Origin: JBOGIF01 sp050742415
GTDB taxonomy: Bacteria; Actinomycetota; Acidimicrobiia; Acidimicrobiales; AC-14
Direction: 5' to 3'
Assembly (NCBI GenBank): GCA_050742415.1
Contig: JBOGIF010000115.1
Coordinates: forward strand, 1-14,496
DNA: 14,496 nucleotides
Below, piece by piece: positions 13,281 through 14,496 of the stretch. The stretch's first letter is position 1. The number at the start of each line of letters is the position of its first letter. The notes beneath the pieces were generated by a model. The model did not search any database. It was given only the letters and a program-made list of their open reading frames with translations, and had not been told where the DNA came from. Both the position numbers and the translations under genes were made by a program.

Positions 13281-14447
13281 GTGCTCCGCCGCCTGCCTGC
13301 CCTTCTCGCCGCCGCTGTCTCGGCTGCCGCGGTGGCCTGCTCCGGCTCCGGCTCCGGCTCCGGAGACCCGGTGAGCCGGCCCACAGCGTCCACCGAGGTG
13401 TCGGCGGCCGGAGGGATGAAGCTCACGGCGGTCGCCACGGTCGAGCAGCCGGTGGCGATGGCAGTCCGCGCCGGTGACCCCACGCTCTACTTCGCCGAGA
13501 AGACCGGCCGGGTCCGGGCCGTGCGCGACGGCCGGGCCGATCCCACTCCCGTGCTGGACCTGAGCGGGTCGGTGTCGAGCGGCGGGGAGCAGGGCCTGCT
13601 GGGGCTGGCCTTCGGGCCGGTCGGCGGTCCCATGTACGTGAACTTCACCGACCGCAGCGGCGACACCCATGTGGTGGAGTACGGCTTCGCCGGTGGCAAG
13701 GCCGACCTCTCCACCCGGCGGGAGCTGCTGTTCGTGGACCAGCCCTACGCCAACCACAACGGCGGGAACCTGGTGTTCGGCCCCGACGGCATGCTCTGGA
13801 TCGGCCTGGGCGACGGTGGCAGCCAGGGCGACCCCAAGGACAACGGCCAGTCGCTGGGGACGCTGCTCGGCAAGCTCCTGCGAATCGACCCGACACCTTC
13901 GGGCGGACGTCCCTACTCGATCCCGTTCGACAACCCGTTCGTCGACACCCCCGGTGCCCGGCCCGAGATCTGGGCCTTGGGGCTGCGAAACCCGTGGCGC
14001 TACTCCTTCGACCGCATGAGCGGGGACCTGTGGATCGGTGACGTGGGTGCCAACGCCCGCGAGGAGGTCGACTTCGTCGCCGCCGGGTCCAAGGGCGGTG
14101 CCAACTTCGGCTGGGCCCGGCTGGAGGGGACCCGGCGCCAGTCCGGCAGCCCGCCGGCCGGCGCGGTTGCCCCGGTCGTCGAGTACCCCACGGGCGACGG
14201 GACGTGCTCGGTGACCGGCGGCTACGTCTACCGGGGAGCGCGGATACCCGCCCTCGTCGGCTCCTATCTCTTCGGCGACTACTGCGCCGGCGCGATCCAG
14301 GTCGTGTCCCGAGAGGGAGGCAAGGTCACCGAACCCCGGGGTCTCGGCCTCACCGTCGCGTCGCTCACCTCGTTCGGCGAGGCGGACGACGGCGAGCTCT
14401 ACGCCCTGTCCCTCCATGGCAAGGTCTTCCGAATCGACCCGACTTAA
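13281..14447 (+). CDS. Lipoprotein related to PQQ-dependent aldose sugar / glucose-sorbosone dehydrogenases
   Basis: A 388-residue secreted lipoprotein. Signal peptide residues 1-19 (LRRLPALLAAAVSAAAVA) end at a lipobox with C20, followed by a Ser-Gly linker encoded by a TCCGGC hexamer repeat (13341-13364). The mature part is a six-bladed beta-propeller of the glucose/sorbosone dehydrogenase family: EQPVAMAV, TLYFAEKTGRVRAV, GEQGLLGLAF, the catalytic-His segment PYANHNGGNLVFGPDG (H159), LWIGLGDGGSQGDP, LGLRNPWRYSFD, LWIGDVGANAREEVDF, GANFGW and GSYLFGDYCAG. C309 and C335 could form a disulfide. These enzymes oxidise aldoses to lactones with PQQ. PQQ biosynthesis genes are not in view, and some family members have no proven cofactor. 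GTG 13281 fits both signal peptide and promoter. Confidence 0.85.
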   Translation: MLRRLPALLAAAVSAAAVACSGSGSGSGDPVSRPTASTEVSAAGGMKLTAVATVEQPVAMAVRAGDPTLYFAEKTGRVRAVRDGRADPTPVLDLSGSVSSGGEQGLLGLAFGPVGGPMYVNFTDRSGDTHVVEYGFAGGKADLSTRRELLFVDQPYANHNGGNLVFGPDGMLWIGLGDGGSQGDPKDNGQSLGTLLGKLLRIDPTPSGGRPYSIPFDNPFVDTPGARPEIWALGLRNPWRYSFDRMSGDLWIGDVGANAREEVDFVAAGSKGGANFGWARLEGTRRQSGSPPAGAVAPVVEYPTGDGTCSVTGGYVYRGARIPALVGSYLFGDYCAGAIQVVSREGGKVTEPRGLGLTVASLTSFGEADDGELYALSLHGKVFRIDPT

Positions 14448-14496
14448 GGCGGCCACGCCCACTCACTCCGCGCAATTGCACCTGGGAGGGGGGCGT
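14448..14496. other. Downstream intergenic end of window
   Basis: The last 49 bp after the dehydrogenase stop hold no open frame continuing off the edge that I can support, and no clear hairpin terminator. Confidence 0.5.

Noticed and set aside
1..14496. CRISPR arrays, insertion sequences, rRNA, riboswitches
   Set aside because: No regularly spaced repeats, transposase motifs, rRNA segments or recognisable riboswitch cores were seen; intergenic spaces are nearly all under 70 bp.

Overview
The window comes from a high-GC bacterium, most likely an actinobacterium. Three things suggest this: the gene order rho-rpmE-prfA-prmC with tsaC close by; a Rho with a long Arg/Gly-rich insertion; and many genes whose start codons sit 6-8 nt after a TANNNT -10 box, the leaderless style common in Actinobacteria. 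A deep lineage such as Acidimicrobiia or Thermoleophilia is possible, but the sequence alone does not settle it.

Left region (1-1940) looks like a decayed integration site. It has the 3' end of a tRNA gene (+), the C-terminal stub of a serine recombinase running antisense into that tRNA, a DUF2306 membrane protein, a Phd-type antitoxin/PIN toxin pair, and a fragment of a second (excisionase-family) antitoxin beside a 16-bp tandem repeat.

Middle region (1912-5777): a Wzc/CpsD-like tyrosine autokinase (-) diverges from an unrecognised protein with a Cys-rich N-terminus and a coiled coil (+). Then tsaC (-) diverges from cysC (+), with only 20 bp between the likely starts. cysC is convergent with, and overlaps, prmC.

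Right region (5754-13256) is one tightly packed minus-strand gene string of seven genes with gaps of 10 bp or less or 4-bp overlaps: apgM - cpgS - pgk2 - rho - rpmE - prfA - prmC. The first three encode a complete route 3-phosphoglycerate -> 2-phosphoglycerate -> 2,3-diphosphoglycerate -> cyclic 2,3-diphosphoglycerate (cDPG), a compatible solute and phosphate store known from methanogenic archaea. Finding it as one operon in a bacterium, leading directly into rho and the release-factor genes, is the most interesting feature here. A divergent lipoprotein resembling PQQ-dependent aldose dehydrogenases (+) starts 24 bp from apgM; the -10 boxes of the two genes appear to overlap in a symmetric bidirectional promoter.

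No CRISPR array, insertion sequence, rRNA or riboswitch was seen, and no stretch longer than 300 bp lacks a gene or gene remnant.
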